Shown piece by piece: positions 1 through 13,149 of a stretch of 64,000 nucleotides of DNA; positions within the stretch are counted from its first letter, which is position 1, and each line of letters opens with the position of its first letter. The stretch spans positions 481,378,872-481,442,871 of the forward strand of contig NC_081412.1 of assembly GCF_030272615.1 (NCBI RefSeq), read 5' to 3'. The translations under genes and the position numbers were made by a program. Origin of the DNA: Cryptomeria japonica (lineage: Eukaryota; Streptophyta; Pinopsida; Cupressales; Cupressaceae). The notes beneath the pieces are model-generated. The model was not told the DNA's origin and made no database searches. It saw only the letters and a list, made by a program, of their open reading frames with translations.

Positions 1-299
1 GACAACCACAAGATAACATCAAGAATCTAAGTTCAAATCACAACACAAGGCCGAAATCAAATAATGAACTCCCAGAGGCACGAACAACTAGCCAAGCAAT
101 TGGGATAATGGACACACGTAGGGAAGAGTGTCATCACATGCTAACCTCATGTGGAATCCGCCTCAACCTTGGAGCCAAACAAGGGAGTTCGGTCTTCCGC
201 ACCAACGGTCTTCCCAATCATAAATTCCAAAACCGTCTCCCTGGAATCTACCATCACAAAAACATCTCCCTGGGACCCGCCATTGGGGCACACAACTCA
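1..299. repeat. Dispersed repeat, copy 1 (paired with 8186-8478)
   Basis: This stretch matches 8186-8478 almost base for base. Both copies begin GACAACCACAAGATAACATC and both end at GCCATTGGGGCACAC. The second copy is interrupted exactly there by the LTR of element B, so this copy shows the uninterrupted sequence. The pair lies 8.2 kb apart in direct orientation, as the two LTRs of one large old element would. The left part of this copy lies outside the window, so that reading is inference. The 82-codon open frame over it has no recognisable protein features. Confidence 0.7.
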
Positions 300-2046
300 A
301 ATTCATCATCTTGGTTAAGTGAATCCTATTTACCCAACCCACTAATCAATTATTAAGGTTATCACTTGCAATTACATAGAAAAACTCTTCATGTGATTCC
401 TCGGCTTGTCTAGACCCCCTTCTAGAAGTCTGTTGCTCACAACCCCGGTCCACACGTGCAAGAGCCCACTCTCCCAACCATGAACCATAACCTTAGGGTA
501 AAACATACATCAAAATAATATCACAACAACAATATGAAGACTCACAAGAGACATAAATACAATCACAATATCTTTGAGAACATACTAAGCATAATAGGAT
601 ACATATGGCCATATACATGGCAAGAGCCTTCACCAAAATAATGTAAACAATTAAAACAAAAGAATAAACATGATTCAAAGGCTAATCCAAAACAAAATCT
701 AATCCTCAACAGTGAGGCAATATACATCCCACTAGAGCTCTGATAAATATTCCTCGGCAGCGAGGCAATCTTCCTCTTGCTGGAGCAAATCAACATATAT
801 GCAAATCCCTCAACGATAAGGCACAAAATACTCTTATCGATGCACAAAACCAACATGTAGAAATCAAAATGACATCAAGAACAATTCTAAGAAACTCAAT
901 GGAATCATACAAAGCCTCTGGAAAGTGCCCAAAATCATACAAATCAACTACAAAGCTCAAAATTGACAAAACCCACCTCCAAAAGTAGTTTAGCGCATAG
1001 CAAATGCAGATTGGAGCATTGAGGGCGTAGAATGGTGCATAGCCCTCATACTCTAGCACATAGATCTCAAATAATGGTGCATGAGACCCAAAAAGCAAAA
1101 CTAAAAGAAAATGACGTCTAAAGGAATTGAACATAGGACCAAAAAATAGGTCTAATACACTCCCATATGGTGTGGGAGGATGAAATAACATCAGGGAAAC
1201 TCTTACATGAAGACTTATGATCTTTCTAAGAGAATTCATCATCAATCTCAAACAACAACCATGCTAAGAAGTGCACATAACTTCACCAAATTCGCACATC
1301 AGCTTAGGGAGATGAAATAAAATAGAAATAGGTATAAAATAATGTGGAAAATGCATTCTAGAGCCCAAACAATACTCAAATCATCCACAAGACAGGCTAT
1401 GACAAATTACAAATCACAAACTTCCAGAAAAAGACTCCCAGCAATGTCACATTCACTCCAACCTTGCAAATGAAAATAGAATGTTGAGGAGATGCAAAAA
1501 ACTTATAAGGGGAAACAAATAACAACCATAAGCTTATCTAAACTCAATTCAAATCACATGGGAGAGGAAACAAGGATTCAATAAAGGAAAATGTAGAATA
1601 TGCATTCCTGACAACACACAACATTTCTAGATTTTACCAAACTCATGAACATATTCAATCATTCATAAATTTTCCTCAAAACCAAATTGGAAATATTAAA
1701 CATTCAAACCATCCCACAATAAATCTTTTGCTCAAACATAACGCAGACAATCTTTTCCATATTGAAATGTAGAAATGGAGTTTGAAGCTCCAACCTGGGA
1801 AAATCGCAGTAATGGCAATAGAATTCAGAGAAGAACAATCCCAATCCAACAATCTCATATCAACAATCTTCAATTCAATCACAATCCTCAATCATCAATC
1901 TTCAATCCCATTCAAAACTCCAAATGCAAATCCAAAACTCTCCCAGATGGTAACCCCAACAACAAACCATAAGGCTCAAATAAATAAAAATCAAATTCAA
2001 AACTATAGAAATCCATCAGCCAATCAGAAATTTCTATAAAACCATA
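300..2046. other. Non-coding repeat-derived DNA, nothing recognised
   Basis: No reading frame here resembles a known protein. The open frames are short, overlap on both strands and have the composition of translated AT-rich DNA. The stretch may be the rest of the LTR begun at position 1 plus old internal retrotransposon sequence, but I see no primer-binding site or polypurine tract to support this. Confidence 0.4.
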
Positions 2047-2159
2047 TGTTATACCTACCATGCGTGATTACCAGGTAGAAAATGTAAAACTATATTATTT
2101 ACTCACCCTCACAGAAAACAACCAATCAAAATAAAGGGTAGGTAAACTTTATATCATAA

Positions 2160-2650
2160 CCAATCATGCAAATAATAATAATAATAATAAGGTAGTAGCA
2201 TAAACATAAATAGGATAATAACAAATCAAATCCCAATAATAAATAAATAAAAGTTTAATAAATAGAAATTCATAATAAAATATAAAATCAAATCAACAAT
2301 AAAGCATAAACAATAAATAATTACTAAATCAATGAATAATAAATAAATAATCATTAAACAATAAATAGATAATTAGATAATCAATTAAGCAATAAATCAA
2401 ATAGATCAATAAATTAATCTCAATTAAATAATTATAAAATCTCAACAATAAATTAAATATCAAATAATCAATTAAACATTAAATAAACCAATAAACAATA
2501 AGTCGATTAATTAAATAAATCAAGCTCAATTAGTCATTAACCAAGACAATAGTAATAAATATTAAATAACCAACCAAATTAAATTAAAATAATCAAACCA
2601 TCAAATAAGTCGACTATAGTATTAATACTATACTAATCAAATATTAATTA
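2160..2650. repeat. AT-rich low-complexity tract
   Basis: The tract is almost entirely A and T. It starts with an (AAT)n run near 2171-2190 and continues as irregular AATAAATA and AATCAATT strings. It has no coding capacity and looks like a decayed simple repeat. Confidence 0.75.
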
Positions 2651-5600
2651 CATATAAATCACATACTCACAACACCCCAAGCAACCCAACATACAGTTGA
2701 ACATCAACACAAGACTCTAACCACCAACTTGTGCCACGGCACAACTGACAAGGTAGACAACATAAGCCTAAAGTATGAGAGGGAAACACATGTCATCTCT
2801 GACAACTTGCCATTGGGATAAGACACGCTCAAACCTGTGCAACCAGGTGGAGTCAATGTCTAGTACCTGCAATCCTGCATCCACCACTAAATGCAATACA
2901 ACATATATACAACACATATACATCATAAATGATCAGGCAAGTGATAAAGAATCACAATGTTATATCATGCTCGCAATGAGTGGTATGGCATTGTCTATAA
3001 TCACAAAGACACTACAAGAAAATCGCAATCATCGAAGCATAAACTCAGTCATCATAAACATAGAGTAGGGTTAGCGTAATCATAATATCATCAAAATCCC
3101 ATTAGCAATATGATCCATTGTGAATAACAAACACATATAAATCATCAAATATAGGTCCATCATCAATATAGTCAAAGATGTATCAATCATCCTCATAAGT
3201 CATCAAATAACATATATCCATATAAAGTATCTAGCATCGCATAAGAATCTATATATGTCTATCAATGCATAAATAAAAATGCAAGTCTAGGAGGGACTAA
3301 TGTCAAGGAGACTACCATAGCACAAATCTAAAAGGTTTTATCACATCCTCTCACAAAGGATGAGTCAAGGATAGGCAATACATCCCCCCCCCCCCCTAAA
3401 ACTCAACTTATTCCTAGACGCCGGAAGCTTAGGATAAATATGCACCCACACATTAATCTAAAACAACCAAATTATATCTTTCCTATAGAACATTTACATA
3501 CAATATGCATAATCTCGTCACTAAAGGATTCATCAATCATTAAAACATCTTATTTCAAAACATTTCCTATCTCAAAGTAAGATAATGACAACAAAAGTTT
3601 CCTTGCTATGCTTCAATTATTCAAGTGAATACATTACATAAGAGATAGAACAAGTTACAAAACTCTTACTAGTTACTATAAGCATGTTAAATCATTAAGA
3701 TATCTTCAAGAGAACTTTATTTAACCACTTTTTTCTAGACTAAAACTTTAATTCCTGTCACCGAGTTCACATCTATAAGCAAAAATCACAACTCTCACAC
3801 AATTCAAGTATGACAACACTCTTTTAACATCTAGTTGCACATAGTTAAGAAGGCATATATGTATTCTACACAGGCATATCCTTATATTATTAAAGAATCC
3901 ACAAGTCAAACACCTATATGAGGAAATTTTGGATAGCTTCCTTCAAGACCAAATAAAATCAAAAGATTCTCATAATTTCCAAAAATCTATATCTTATAAT
4001 CTCAAGTGAAAACAAGATTTACAGTATTCAAACTTCTCATTATCTACCACACTTCCGCTACACTACTCTGATAAAAGCATTCAACGCATCATTCATCTAA
4101 TTAAATCATTCAAAGACACTCTAATCCATTAATCATGCATGATATATATACATAAGCACTCATTGAAGATATGAATTCAACAGTTCCTTTTACTTTTATC
4201 TATTTCATATATTACAAATTCCTCAAATTCGAATGCACTTCTATCTAACTTTTCATAAGGTCTAAGAAGTTACCAATTCATTCTACTCTATCCACATATT
4301 TTATTTACCCAACTAATATCAACATTATCTAAATGTTCACTAAGTCTAATGCACTTGTCTATGGTGTCCTCCCTTGCACATCAGAGGTTCAAAATAAACA
4401 TGATAGAGACTATACTTCCCACAAAATGAGGGCCCTCAAGACTCGACATATGGAATAATCACAAAAGGCAGCAATGACAACAATAATGACAACATAAGAG
4501 AAAGTCCAAAAAGAAAAAGATCAACAAATCCAACATTAAATCATGAAAAGTTGCCAATGAAATCAACAAGAAATAAAGTGTGACAAGTGTCACCAAAAGA
4601 ATAAAATGGATGAAGGAAGACGTTATAAATCCAAAAATTAAACTAACTCCAACAATTCTAGCACAAATCACAAAATAACTCAAGGAAAAACAACCAAATA
4701 ATCCGAATTTTACATCACAAGGTGACCAATATCAGTCACACCAAAGGGAGTAACCGCTAAACAACACTAGAGGGTACAACACCTTGAATGTGTTAGAGAG
4801 TGTGTGCCAGACATTTAAATCTATAAGTTTATTTATATATCTATATTCATTTTATCCTTTTAATGCAATCCAATCTTTTACAAAAGTCTAGGCAAATATT
4901 CTTCATGAAGGATGACATATGCAAGGAGGAAATAAAGTGCCCCATACACACAAGGATTATGCTCATGATATGATTAATATTCAAGAAAAATGACCACATA
5001 TACCAGGTTATAATAGAAATAGATACTAGATTATAATAGAAATAGATATCAAAATATCAACTAATCACTCGATGATGTACTACAACATTTATCATTTCCC
5101 TTAATGCACAAGAATTAGCATACAAACAATTACAATAGTCTACATGATGTCATTGAACAATTTAATAAATCATATATTCACACAAGTATATTTACCCATT
5201 ATTTTATCTCCAAACAAGATTTAATATCAAACTTTGATTACTCCTATTCTTATCACCTATGACCAATACTTGCGATTACTATATATCCAATTCAAATACA
5301 TACTTTAATTAAACCCATTTCCATCAATCCTTAGCTATTATTATTCATAAACCAAAAAACTTTATCATTTGAGAAATATTGTCATTGAGGAATAGAGTAC
5401 AACTTCATTCAATTCATTTTCAATCTTTCCTACTAGAGTTCATTGACCAAGCACTTCTTAAAATTCAAATAAGGTAAAGAGATAACATCTTTCCTTAATG
5501 TATCCACTCAATCAAGCAGAGCATTTCATCTCCTTCACAAATCTAAGGCCTTTATTTTGCCAAACCAAGTAAAAACATAATGATATAATTTCCAAATTTT

Positions 5601-6755
5601 TCCTATACTATACATGCAACACACCAATTTTACTTCATTCAACATGTACACTATAACATGGTCTTTTAACCTATTATTTCGTTAAAATTTCTACGTTATT
5701 TATGCAAGAAGTATTCTATTTAACTAACTCTTATGCAATGCACAAATCTAAATCTTCAAAGCAAATTTTATTCTATCCAAACTTTTCTTTTAATATATGC
5801 AATACCATATTTCATCAATGAGTATCCAATGCTCCTACTTAATATCAATAAACTCATAAGCACTATGAGTCTTTTACCCAATTGAAAAGAAAAAGGAGGA
5901 AGAACACTACCAAAAAATTAATGTATGCACTCAAAAATTATGCATGAACAATTTGAATTTCCTAGACATGCCACATTTATCGTACCATGCAACTACTTAC
6001 ATCATTTTCTATGATATGCAAATTCAACATTTCATGAGGTCTCCTAACATTACAAATGCACTTAGAAATCTCAAGTCCTTATTGAAAGATATAATTTACT
6101 CAAACAATATTTTCTCACATGCAGAACTACACACATATATAAACACCTGATAGTTCTATTTAGTACCCATACTTCACTAGTTAACTTCCTTACATTTTAC
6201 ATAGGGGAATAAAGGGAAGAGAAGGATATCATTTAACTACTTATTTACTTATATATAGGTGCATCCCGTACAAGTTTTATTTTTCAATTTTGCCTCGTGA
6301 TCTACTCTATACCATTCTTATATACATGATACAAACATTTCATCTTACTATTCATTAGGAATTCAATGTATCAAGCTAATCCGATAAACATAACATTAGT
6401 TAAGAGTACGTGCAATTTCCTCGCATTCTATAACATAGTCATTAATCTAGGGAAACCAACCTCTAATATTCAGGTAAGTACTATAAATTACAAAGCAAAC
6501 ATGATTGCATGGAATCATATAGACATCACTCGCATCTAGCAGACATGCGTAAGAAATGAATACACATATTGCACACAATTATGATTTCTATAAAGAATTA
6601 GGGAGAAAATACAAACCATAGACATGTAAGATCTCCAAGATTCTAATGACCTTTTTCAAACACAAACATCAAGAACAACTCAAGTCAACAGGCATAACAC
6701 ACCATGCAAGACTAAGAACAACAACCTTAACAAAAGATCCTAGTGTTTGCAACAT
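2651..6755. other. AT-rich non-coding DNA, probably internal region of an old retrotransposon
   Basis: About 4 kb without a credible gene on either strand. The only marked local feature is a 13 bp poly-C run at 3384-3396. Its right edge touches a primer-binding-site-like motif on the minus strand at 6756-6769, so it may be the internal region of a non-autonomous minus-strand LTR element. No gag, protease, reverse transcriptase or integrase motif is visible. Confidence 0.4.
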
Positions 6756-8478
6756 GAGCTTTGATACCAGATGTAATACCTACCCAAATACCCAAGAGAA
6801 CATTACTAAACTAACTAACAAATAGAGATTAAAAAAAATTGACATTGACTAAAGCAACACAATAAGTATCATTACTTTAAATCATAGATTACCGCACATG
6901 AATACATAAAATATTATGAAGATAACCATAACCTCATACAATGCAAGCAAAAATAGCATTATAACAATTATCATCTCAATATGTACCTATAATAATTCAT
7001 AAATTCATCTATTCATTCATTCCCTAGGGTACTTTAATGTCATTACTTTCTAGCAATAACACATAACGCGTCAATATCATAAAACCATTAACATTTGTTA
7101 TAACAATTACATTACTATGTCTCTTATCATGAGGATCATGAATTTCAAACACTTATCCTATCATATTCCAATTAACTCTCTAAGTTCATTTTAAAACATC
7201 AATTCCAATTCCTTTCTTAGTTTCATCATACTTCCCATCTAGATAACATATACATAACCATAATCAAGTCTCCACAACAAATACTAGTTACTTTCCAAAT
7301 GAGATTACTTATAACAAGATTATCCAATAACACCATTTCTACAATAAAGACACACATAGCTAACCATTTCAAATATTATTCCATATAGATCTCCATCTCT
7401 TTTCTACCTAATGATCATTCTTACAACATGCATCATACAATGAATACAACATCCTATTTCATTACAACATCGTAACCTCAACTACCTCATCATCATGTCC
7501 TATTATATAAGAATACATGGCACAAGTATATAATCCCTTTTACATTTTTGATATCATCATGATTCAATATGCTATCTCAATACATAGAAATTAGCTCCGT
7601 GTAAGGAAGAATCATAGAGTCCATACAAATATACAACTACTCATTCTTTTCATATTCCAAGAATAACTAGCATTAAGGATTAATATCTTTCGAATCAAGA
7701 CAAACATGATCATTAACACATCCACTACCATTCACAAGATATACACAAGATAATCTAATCATATCATTAAGTCAATTAATTCCTTTCTAATCTAGAATTA
7801 CATACACATTGAATATCCATTATAGTGATTTTATCCAATACTTTTTATTCTGAAATCAACCTACTACAAGCCCTAATACATATGCTCACAAGATATTAAT
7901 TACATAGTTTTCCTTACTATTACATCTTTCCCAAGATACAAAAACACATGATATCAATTTCAATTACATGAATTATGCTCCAAAGATCCATCCACATTAT
8001 GAGATAATATAAATCCATATCCATGCACACAAGAATCCAATGAAGAACATCCCAATGGAAGAAGGCATCAAACCACCTGACCATGTGGAACCAATAGGAA
8101 CCACCCCTCGTGCTAGGAGATGACATGGGGTTACAACTCACACTCAAAACCTAGGATAACACCTATCAACCAAGGGACTCAACATGACAACCACAAGATA
8201 ACATCAAGAATCTAAGATCAAATCACAACACAAGGCCAAAATCAAACAATGAACTCCCAGAGGCATGAACAAAAAACCAAGGCATAAGGATAATAGATAC
8301 ACATAGGGAAGAGTGTCGTCACATGCTAGACTCAGGTGGAATCTGCATCAACCTTGGAGAAAAACAAGGGAGGTCGATCTACCGCACCAACGGTCTTTCC
8401 AATCATAGATTCCAAAACCATTTCCCTGGAATCTACCATCCTAAAAACATCTCCTTGGGACTCGCCATTGGGGCACAC
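6756..8478 (-). mobile_element. Probable LTR with primer-binding site (minus), interrupted at 8478
   Basis: On the minus strand, TGGTATCAAAGCTC (6769 down to 6756) closely resembles the initiator-Met tRNA primer site of plant LTR elements (TGGTATCAGAGC). Two bases away, at 6772, the plus strand begins TGTAATACC, which is how a minus-oriented LTR would end. The last 293 bases (8186-8478) are the repeat also found at 1-299. The sequence stops at 8478, where element B has inserted. A minus-strand 5' LTR of more than 1.7 kb fits, but the opposite LTR cannot be followed because it leaves the window. Confidence 0.45.
8186..8478. repeat. Dispersed repeat, copy 2 (paired with 1-299)
   Basis: Near-identical to the first 299 bases of the window with scattered substitutions. 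The match ends at GGGCACAC, followed directly by TGTTGGCAATTG, the 5' end of the LTR of element B. Copy 1 shows that the target continued as AACTCAAA before the insertion. Confidence 0.75.
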
Positions 8479-9443
8479 TGTTGGCAATTGGCACTCATTT
8501 GGTGGCTTCTAATGGTTGATTATTAGTTTAGGGTTGCCATTTATGGCATCTCTTCATGAGATTCCTATCTGGTAATCACGGATCTTGATTTTCGGAAGAG
8601 GATGTCAACTAGTAGCTAGTTAACCAGTATTTTAGGTTGAATAGAGTAGTTTTGGTCTGGAAGCTCTCTGGTGATTTAGGTGTTATGAATCTTGTATGGG
8701 ATGAATGGGCCGACATAAAGATATCATTTTATTATTGTTTTGGTGATCCACATTTCCCTCTAGTGATCCAGTCAATCCGACATATGCTACACGTTACATT
8801 AGCAGGCCGACTTATAAATGATCTATTTTGTGATTATGGATATATAAGACCGATATGGGAGATATTTTTGGTGTGTGGTATGATTGTATGCGAGTGGTTG
8901 GTGATCGAGAATCTATTTTGGCATAGTTTCATGTGCGCATTCTTGATCCAGTAGCTGACTGAGATAGAGAACATGACAGAACAGAGCAGAACAACAAAGG
9001 TGATACAGTCAATGTATTTAAGACTTAACCAGAACTCATCTAGGAATTGTAGATGCTATTTTGGAGTTCATGTATTGCAATTCATCATTGTAATCAATCA
9101 ATAAGGCAGTGAGCCTTTCGGGCTTGTAGCCCTTATTGTATTTGAGCAGTGAGCTCTAAACAGTGTGCCTGAATGCATGTGCATTCCCCGTATTGTAATA
9201 TTGTTTTGCTACTGGCCATAGTGGAATAATATTGTGGGTTCAAATCTCATCATGATTTTTCCCATTTTGGTTTCCGCATTAAAATATTGGTGTTATGATT
9301 TTGTCGTTGATTGTTTTATGTTCCTCCATTCCAATTTCATGTTTATGCTTCTAGTGGTTTAAAGTTAAGTTAGTTAATTTTCTAACCAATAGATCACTGA
9401 TTCACCCCCCCCCCCCCACTCTCAGTGATCCCTAATTCTAACA
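8479..9443 (+). mobile_element. 5' LTR of retrotransposon B (copia-like primer site)
   Basis: This LTR is 965 bp, begins TGTTGG and ends CTAACA, so it has the normal TG...CA ends with a short inverted repeat. A homologous LTR in reverse orientation lies at 11690-12647. It contains a poly-C run near 9406-9418 and a segment resembling the transcribed part of plant copia LTRs (TTTTTCCCATTTTGG, near 9258). It is followed three bases later by a primer-binding site. The 105-codon open frame within it is incidental. Confidence 0.85.
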
Positions 9444-9445
9444 TT

Positions 9446-9461
9446 TGGTATCAGAGCCTAG
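9446..9461 (+). promoter_or_regulatory. Primer-binding site of element B (initiator Met tRNA)
   Basis: TGGTATCAGAGCCTAG directly follows the LTR end CTAACA. It is complementary to the 3' end of plant initiator methionine tRNA, the usual primer of Ty1-copia type reverse transcription. Confidence 0.85.
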
Positions 9462-9511
9462 TTACTTTGAGGAAGCCTAACTGCTTGAGGAAGGTCCGGG
9501 AGATTGAATCA

Positions 9512-10690
9512 ATGGATTCTGGTTTTCAGAGACAACTTAGTGTGGCACTTGAAGACCTTGATACATCAAGGAATGAAATCAACTCCTTAAAGAGAAACTT
9601 GAATGCAACTGAAGACTTCATTAATGATTTGAAGGATCAAGTGAACACTTCAAGAGACAAGAGGAAGGAATTGATGGACAAGCTGAAGGAGAAAGAATAT
9701 CGAATCATTGAAAATCAGGGTAAAGCTGATGAAGTTGAGAAGCTTGAGACATAATGTTGCATTAAAGAATGAGATGCAATCCATTGTGATGAGGTTGGCT
9801 AAGGAGATTGAGGACCACAAGAAGAAAAAATAGAATGTGGCACAATCATTGAAGGAAAGATTCGATCAATGCTTCAGGATTACCTATGAGAATGATCAGT
9901 TGAAGCTTGAGTTGACATAGTCAAGGAATAATGGCAAGAACTTGAAAGACATATTATTACCTTAAGGGATGAAATTGCTACTACGAATGATTACAAAGAC
10001 AATTTCAAAACTAGCTTGACAAGGCTTGATGAGATGTTGGAAAGTCAGAGACATGGAAAAGATATGTGAGGACTTGTATTTGAGAAAGGTGAATCCTCCG
10101 GATCAGGACAAATCAATGCAAAACCTAATCAGAAGAAGAACAAGAATTCTTTGGTAAGACAACCTAATGCTCGTAAATTCAATGGTAGATGATTTAATTC
10201 CAATAAATTTGGTCATATGGTGAATCAATGCAAAAGTAGGATGAATAATAGAATGAATAATTTAAACAATGGTCCTACCTTTACCGGTCAATGTTTCATA
10301 TACAATAATTTTGGTCAGAAGTCAAATACGTGTAGAGTAGTATTGAATAACTTTCAAAACAAGAGGTGTTATGCTTTTGGGATGTTTGGGCATATCTCTA
10401 ACCAGTGCAGGATGAGACCAAATTAGATGAACTTCAGACCGATGCAGAATGTTGTTTGGTGCGTATGCAATAAAACTAGTCACATTGAAAATTTTTGCAG
10501 AAGGAAGAACAATACTCTAATAAACAAGAACAATGCTCTGATAGAAAAGAACAATTCAGATGAAAAAGGAAAGGCAAAGGTAGAAGAGATCAGAGACAAG
10601 CATGAGAAGATGTGGTTCAGAAATGATGAATCTAAAGAAGACAATGGATCTGCACCCGAATCTGGTGCAGGATCTTCATCTGGTAAGTAG
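9512..10690 (+). pseudogene. gag-like zinc-knuckle protein of element B (broken)
   Basis: The frame opens with MDSGFQRQLSVALEDLDTSR, shortly after the primer site, and runs through a long charged coiled-coil region. A C-terminal block of four CCHC-type knuckles follows. The first has lost cysteines, the second has Gln in place of His (CFIYNNFGQKSNTC), the third is intact (CYAFGMFGHISNQC) and the fourth is degenerate (CVCNKTSHIENFC). Stops and frame changes break it after about 80 residues and again between the knuckles. The copy in element C has the same domain order in one frame. By analogy with Ty1-copia Gag it would coat element RNA in virus-like particles. It is not expressible as it stands. 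Confidence 0.8.
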
Positions 10691-11103
10691 GGATTTTTGC
10701 CTTAGGGGGAACTTTCTATGCAGATTCTAAGAACCCTCTCTTCGGTGACCTACAATCAATTCTGCAAGGTTACATGAGGCTTAAATTGTATATGTAGATG
10801 TTATTCGGAAGTTTCAGTAAAGATTTGATGCTTCGGTAAACGACTCTAAGAAAATAAAGGTAACTGTTTGCAACATTTATTATAATGAAGAATTAGGTTT
10901 TCAAAGGTTAATAGGGCATTTCAAAGCTTCATTTGTCACAATGCGATCAAGAGAATAGTGAAAGCAGAAGAGCAAAGTGATTTGGTGATCTTAATAGCGA
11001 TTTCAGTGATTCCAAAGAGAATATTTGTTCTTGGTTGCAAATTGAGGTATTTATCTGTTTCAGGTTATCAGTTTCCACTAACCCTAAAGTTTGAGTTGGC
11101 TTT

Positions 11104-11689
11104 AGCTTCTTGAATTGCCACCCCTCTTGTTGTGGAGATCAAGGATAGAGTTCAACCTATCGAGGATGATCCCGAAGGAGAATTTTCTTATGTACCCTAC
11201 AACATTCTTTATAATGAGGACATAAGGGCATATATCCACTGCAATATTGATGAACTCAAGAGTGCTGACATGTTGAGCCTGTATAACAAACATCTAGTAG
11301 ATAGCTTGGGAAATATCAAGCCAAAATATCAGCATTTGGAGACCAAGGGTTTTCTCAGTTTGTGCATTTTCTGACTTTTGATGAGAAAGAATGGATCCAA
11401 TTCATACTCAACAGAATCCATGATGAATTTATGTGGTTGGATAAGCCTCACAAGATTACCAAGCAAGCAATCCAGGTCTTGACTTGTCTGAGCTCATCCG
11501 GTGAACTTCCTAGCCTGAGAAAAATATCAAACAACACTGTAATTGCCACCATTGGTTCCCAATTTGACAGCAGAGCGATGACAATAAATGTCATTCTAGA
11601 ACATGATGTGAAGTTTGCATCAATGGTAGTTGGATACAAGGTATACCAATCAAGTAGACACAACTTTGTCTCTGGTATAGATATATACT
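11104..11689 (+). pseudogene. ORF2 of element B, unknown function, truncated
   Basis: A second reading frame begins about 400 bp after gag (ATPLVVEIKDRVQPIEDDPE) and continues, with a frameshift near 11370, to 11689, where the LTR of element C cuts it off. It aligns closely with the start of the long minus-strand frame at 13150-16168. A 42-residue block (DDPEG...LYNK) has 31 identities. It shows no protease, integrase, reverse transcriptase or RNase H motif. Family and function are unknown to me; between-copy conservation suggests it was once translated. Confidence 0.6.
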
Positions 11690-12647
11690 TGTTAGAATAG
11701 GAGATCACTGAGAGGGGGGGAATCAGTGATCTACCAGAAATCAAATCCATAAACTTATTCTTTATCCACCTGTTAGTAATGCATAACAAAAAATAACATA
11801 AATATGCAGTAAATAAACCTCAGATCCACAACATCAGAATTTTTACGTGGAAACCCAGAAAGGGAAAAACCACAGTGGCGATGGAACCCACGATATTCAT
11901 ATACTATGGCCAAGAGTACATCAATATTACATAGATGGGGAATGCACTTGCATTCAGGCTCACTACTCAAATATAGTTGTTTGAAACGCTACAACCTTCA
12001 GGGAAGTCTCACTGACTTACAATTTGATTAGAATGAGAAAATACAATGAAATGAACTCTCAAGTAGCATTTGACTATGCAAGAATGAGTTTCGGTTAAGC
12101 ACTGAATCTCTGACTGTCTTCACTCTGCCAAATACTCTGTTACTATCTCAGTCAGCTACTAGATTGTCTGTGAATCAAATGCACACATGAAACTGTTCTC
12201 AATCGCACCATAACTAATTGCCACAATTATTTTCCACTGAAAACCAATTGCCAAATTGATCTTATATATCCGATCTTTAACATAAAATCAATCTCCTTCA
12301 AGTTGGCTTCAAGAAGTGTAACATGTAGCTTCAAGTCGACTTCAATCTTAAATAGAACATAGCACCAGACTAAAAGATTATAATCACATGCTTCCTAAGG
12401 ATCTTCCCATTCACCAAGAACACAAAAACAATAACCAAAAACACCGTAATCATTGGAAATCATTCTAGACCAAAACATTACTGACATACCCTGTTTTACC
12501 GGTTAACTCTCTACTAGTTAACTCTAGCTTCCGGATAAGATGAATCATGACTGTTAGATCGAATCTCCAAGAAGAGTTGCCATCAATGACAACCCTAAAC
12601 CATAAATCAAGCATTAAAAATCATTGGATGAGTGTCAATTGCCAACA
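11690..12647 (-). mobile_element. 3' LTR of retrotransposon C (minus)
   Basis: This 958 bp LTR reads TGTTGG...CTAACA on the minus strand and is homologous along its length to the LTR of B. It interrupts ORF2 of B at 11689. On the minus strand a polypurine tract (CCAAAGGGGGAAAT) lies immediately before it, as expected for a 3' LTR. Confidence 0.85.
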
Positions 12648-12661
12648 ATTTCCCCCTTTGG
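12648..12661 (-). promoter_or_regulatory. Polypurine tract of element C
   Basis: On the minus strand, CCAAAGGGGGAAAT abuts the TG of the 3' LTR. This is the standard plus-strand priming site of LTR retrotransposons and confirms the orientation of C. Confidence 0.75.
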
Positions 12662-13149
12662 CATTGATGGCAACACCTGTGAAAAATGTCTAAGTGTTGA
12701 ACCTTGTGAAACTTGTACACTAGATCAAGAATGAAAGAATTCTAAGGCTCCCCCTTAGATCAACAATCCAAAAATCTACATCACCGAACTGTACACTCTA
12801 TACACAATTAGTCTGTACATTTTTCACGTTATCTCTCCCCCTTCGACAACAATGCCAAAGATGGGGTGTTGCCCAAAATTGATATACAAATGACAAACAT
12901 TTTACAAATACTTGAAGAGGTTAGCATAAACAGTCTTAAAAAATCCCAGGTGAGTATCCCACCCACTCTTCAGGTTATCCAAAACTGTGATAAATGCATT
13001 AAATACAGTAGCATGAATTTCTAATTCTCTCAAATATGAAGATATAGGTTAGGCCATTTCCTTCATATAGACTGCCTTATTACTTAGCATAGTATCTAAC
13101 CAGATGGCAATTAGGTTCCGGAGTTCACCCATTTTCCTCAAGCTTTCTC

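Noticed and set aside
2047-6790. LTR pair starting TGTTATACCTACC (2047) and TGTAATACCTACCC (6772)
   Set aside because: The similarity ends after the first 13 bases.
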